From: Callorhinus ursinus
Taxonomy: Eukaryota; Chordata; Mammalia; Carnivora; Otariidae
Assembly: GCF_003265705.1 (NCBI RefSeq)
Contig: NW_020313056.1
Coordinates: 8,254,188 to 8,318,187, forward strand
Direction: 5' to 3'
DNA: 64,000 bases
The translations under genes were made by a program, and so were the position numbers. This document shows positions 61,706-64,000 of the stretch, piece after piece. Numbering within the stretch: the first letter of the stretch is position 1; the number at the start of each line of letters is the position of its first letter. A model generated the notes under the pieces. That model worked only from the letters and a program-made list of their open reading frames with translations. It did not search any database and was not told where the DNA came from.

Positions 61706-62249
61706 TTCCTTGACGGGCTCTGGTTCTGGCGCGAGTCAGGGGGCCAATCAGGTGAGGGGGGAGAAGTCCTCTTAGAGCCACTCTTTGCAGTCTCCTGCCT
61801 CTCTTCCCCACTTGTGCTTTCTCCCTCGCCCTCAGCCATCCCATAGCTGTCCGGGGCCTGGGTGAGCGCCTGACATTTAAGGCCATCCCTACCCATGTGC
61901 ACACTGGATTTTCGGTGATGGACAAAAGAGCCATTCAAAGGATCCCAGCATGAATGGAGGGTGGCAGGCAAGGGCCCAGGGCCTGTGGAGTAGCTGTGGT
62001 TCTGCCTGTAATTTGCAGAGTGGCCAGGGCAAGTCCCTGGCCCCCAAAGTCACCCTGGCTTGAAGGACAATCACTTTCTTTTTCTTGTAAAAGGAAGAGA
62101 AATTGTCAGCTCTTGGGTTTCACTCTGAGCTTGCCGATGTCTTTCCAGTAACTGAAGAACAAGGGGCTGGGCCCCTGCCTGGAGGCTGCCTGCGGAGGCC
62201 TTGGGGGCTGTGGTCAATGCCACCTGGCCCGCTGGCTTCACCCTGCTCT
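61706..62249. other. Unique sequence
   Basis: No recognised repeat. ORFs to 103 codons on minus with no support. Confidence 0.4.
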
Positions 62250-62720
62250 CTGCACCCCTCCCGGCTCCTGAATAATTGCGGTATTTGGTTTCCCTTCAAC
62301 ACCAAATGCGAAACTGTGCTGGAGGTAAGACAGAAAGGAATCTGTGTGAATTGAATCTCTGAACTGTGGTTGAGGGAAGGTATTCTTAGGCGCCTGCCTG
62401 TGAGGGTGATGAACTTCTGGTGCTAAAAGCAGAATTGCTTTTCAGTAAATGTTATTACTCAAAAGGAAGTTGTCACCGCCGCCGCCACCTCAAGCCTCTC
62501 CCAACAGCCACACTGTCTGTCGGCGTGAGGGGTCTCTCGGGGGCTCCCAGGGAAGCTCTGGCTGCTCCCGCTGACTCCCCGGCCGGCTGCCGCTGAAGCG
62601 CAAATGCCCGCTGCCTGCCCGGGCGTTGTATCGCAAGGTGCCCCCTGTTTTCTGACTCAGCATTTCAGTTTCCAGGCTCACGTGGTCTCCGCGGGGCTAA
62701 GCCCAAACGGAGGGTGGGGT
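62250..62720. promoter_or_regulatory. Candidate conserved element with small CpG-rich core
   Basis: Repeat-free. ctgaataattgcggtatttg at 62267 and ctgactcagca (AP-1 / MAF-type, 62653-62663) are good motif words. Between 62475 and 62640 CpG is frequent, including gccgccgccacc and ccggccggctgccgc, which is rare elsewhere in the window. Too short for a standard CpG island. No ORF with recognisable product. Confidence 0.35.
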
Positions 62721-62755
62721 GAGGGGCCCAAGCCTGAGCAGTCAGTTGACTGGGC

Positions 62756-62756
<1 letters not shown>

Positions 62757-62784
<28 letters not shown>
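62757..62784. repeat. (GTTTT)n pentanucleotide microsatellite
   Basis: Five perfect gtttt units and a partial one. Confidence 0.95.
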
Positions 62785-62786
<2 letters not shown>

Positions 62787-62919
62787 CGTGGGTTTTTTGA
62801 GATCCATTGTCCATCTTGGCAACTCACCTCCCTTAATACCTGTTTCCTCTTCCCTAAAATGGGAGGTGCGGTGATGATACCCCAATGTACAGAGTCAAAC
62901 ACAGTAATTGACCACGGTA

Positions 62920-63135
62920 AGGTTATTATTAATAGTGTAAATGACTCTGGATTCAGATCATACGGACCAGGACTTCAGATCTCAGCTCCACCCTCGACGA
63001 TGTGCATGATCTTGGACAAGTCCATCCGCCCCTCTGAGCCTCAGTCTCCTCCTATACAAAGTAGGGATAGGAGTAATGCCTCCTGAGCAAGACTGTAAAT
63101 CAACGGGCACACCGTAGGTATGCAGCATCGGCCCC
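62920..63135 (+). mobile_element. MIR SINE, near full length
   Basis: aaatgactctggattcagat, gcatgatcttggacaagtcc, ctctgagcctcagtctcctc and aatcaacgggcacaccgtag. Confidence 0.88.
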
Positions 63136-63419
63136 ATGCCTTCTTCTCTTGATTGCCTGAGAGAGGCTAGCCCCTGGGTTGTTGCTCCACCTGAGCAGCC
63201 TGGCCCACAGGAACCAGCTGCCTTCTTCCTTCGCAGAGAAAAGTCCGTGACCGTGACAGTATGCACTCAAGTCCAGAGGGCAGATGAGAACCAACCAGGC
63301 CAACCTCAATGCAGCCTGTCCAGTAGCTACTCTGCAGGATGGTGGGTCACCATCCCACCCTAGAGCTATCAGAAGATGCCTTGTGATCGCTTCCTCCACC
63401 TGGCACAGCCCTGAAAGGT
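63136..63419. other. Unique sequence
   Basis: Nothing recognised. Confidence 0.4.
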
Positions 63420-63648
63420 AGCAATCACATCGGCTGAGCAGCACCTGTGGGTGAGCACTGTGCTCCGAGTGCTTCCCGTCCCCGAGCCTCCGCAGCAACC
63501 CCTTGCGGGAGGGCCTCTCAGTGCTCAGCCTCTTGCAGGTGTGGAACCCGAGGCTCAGGTAGCTGAGAGGTCTGATAGGCTGAGATTTGAAGCCAGGCTG
63601 TCCCACTGAGAAGCCGCACGCTTAACCACCACACCACGTCTGATGTTT
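63420..63648 (-). mobile_element. MIR SINE, near full length
   Basis: ctgagcagcacctgtgggtg, gtgtggaacccgaggctcag, tgagatttgaagccaggctg and acgcttaaccaccacaccac. Confidence 0.88.
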
Positions 63649-63694
63649 GAGTTTCTGGCGGCGCCCCCATGCCACCACAGACACAGTTAGATTC

Positions 63695-63931
63695 AGAAGT
63701 GCATGGGTGTAGGGGCGCCTGAGAGGCTCAGTCGGTTAAGTGTCTGACTCTTGATGTTTAGCTCAGGTCAGGATCTCGGGGTCTTGAGATCGAGCCCCGC
63801 ATCGGGTTCCGCACGCACTCGGTGGCGAGTCTGCTTGAGATTCTTTCCCTCTTCCTCTCCCTCTGCCCCTCCCCACCTAAAATAAATAAATAAATCTTTT
63901 TTTTAAAAAAAAGAAGAAGTGTATGGGTATA
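63695..63931 (+). mobile_element. CAN-SINE with 17-bp target-site duplication
   Basis: The element is 63712-63914: ggggcgcctgagaggctcag, B-box part tcttgagatcgagccccg, a long CT-rich middle, then aaataaataaataaatcttt and an A tail. agaagtgcatgggtgta and agaagtgtatgggtata flank it with two mismatches. The head carries gagaggc for gggtggc. Confidence 0.96.
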
Positions 63932-64000
63932 AAAAATTGTATTTGTGTTCTTTATTGAATTTCTTATTTCGAGATTATTGTAGATTCACAGGCAGCCATA
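63932..64000. other. AT-rich end of window
   Basis: aaaattgtatttgtgttctt and gagattattgtagattcaca look like the inverted 5' part of an L1 3' UTR continuing beyond the window. Too short to call. Confidence 0.3.

Noticed and set aside
1..64000. A novel multi-gene system, such as a defence, biosynthetic or mobile operon
   Set aside because: There are no gene clusters of any kind. The content is mammalian repeats and unique non-coding DNA. The most unusual items are retrotransposition products.

Overview
The window is nuclear DNA of a placental mammal, very probably a caniform carnivoran. The main evidence is 13 copies of the carnivore tRNA-Lys-derived SINE (CAN-SINE). All have the sense head gcgcctgggtggctcagt or gtgcctgggtggcgcagt. 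None has the gatccctgggtggcgcagc head typical of recent dog SINEC_Cf copies, so a non-canid caniform (bear, seal, mustelid or relative) fits better than a dog. The species cannot be fixed from the sequence. No protein-coding gene, tRNA, rRNA or recognisable non-coding RNA gene can be supported. There are no chains of ORFs with splice signals and no protein family apart from retrotransposon remnants. The window reads as intergenic or deep intronic DNA.

Most of the sequence is old repeat. MIR and L2 fragments cover roughly half, with five MER5A-type hAT copies, one longer hAT-like element, MaLR-type LTRs, an unassigned LTR-like family present seven times, and about ten old L1 fragments. High MIR/L2 density and high GC with little young L1 is typical of gene-rich isochores, so genes may lie just outside.

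Layout. 1-5.3 kb: TG and CATC microsatellites, a run of minus-strand L2 ends, MIRs, then a long plus-strand L2. 5.3-6.5 kb: unique GC-rich DNA with a G-quadruplex motif and a 20-bp perfect palindrome. 6.5-12 kb: L2, MIR and an MLT1-type LTR. 12-15 kb: three SINEs and an old L1. 15-22 kb: MIR, L2, LTR-like repeats and a unique block at 21.65-22.0 kb that looks like a conserved non-coding element. 22.3 kb: a CA microsatellite holding a 10-N assembly gap. 22.4-33.5 kb: L2, MIR, L1 and MER5A, with SINEs nested in them. 33.9-34.4 kb: a second unique block. 34.4-37.9 kb: plus-strand L1, MER5A, L2 and a hAT-like element. 37.9-38.4 kb: a possible promoter and first exon. 38.4-50 kb: L2, MIR, SINE and L1. 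50.3-51.5 kb: an LTR-like repeat broken by a 5'-inverted (twin-primed) L1 that itself carries a SINE. 52-58.4 kb: L2, MIR and MER5A with nested SINEs. 58.8-59.9 kb: the youngest and most unusual element, a chimeric L1-SINE insertion with perfect target-site duplications and an open reading frame through the join. 60-64 kb: MIR, L2, a small CpG-rich unique block and a final SINE.

Repeat-family calls come from recognition of consensus features by eye. Boundaries of old repeats are approximate, often by 10-30 bases.
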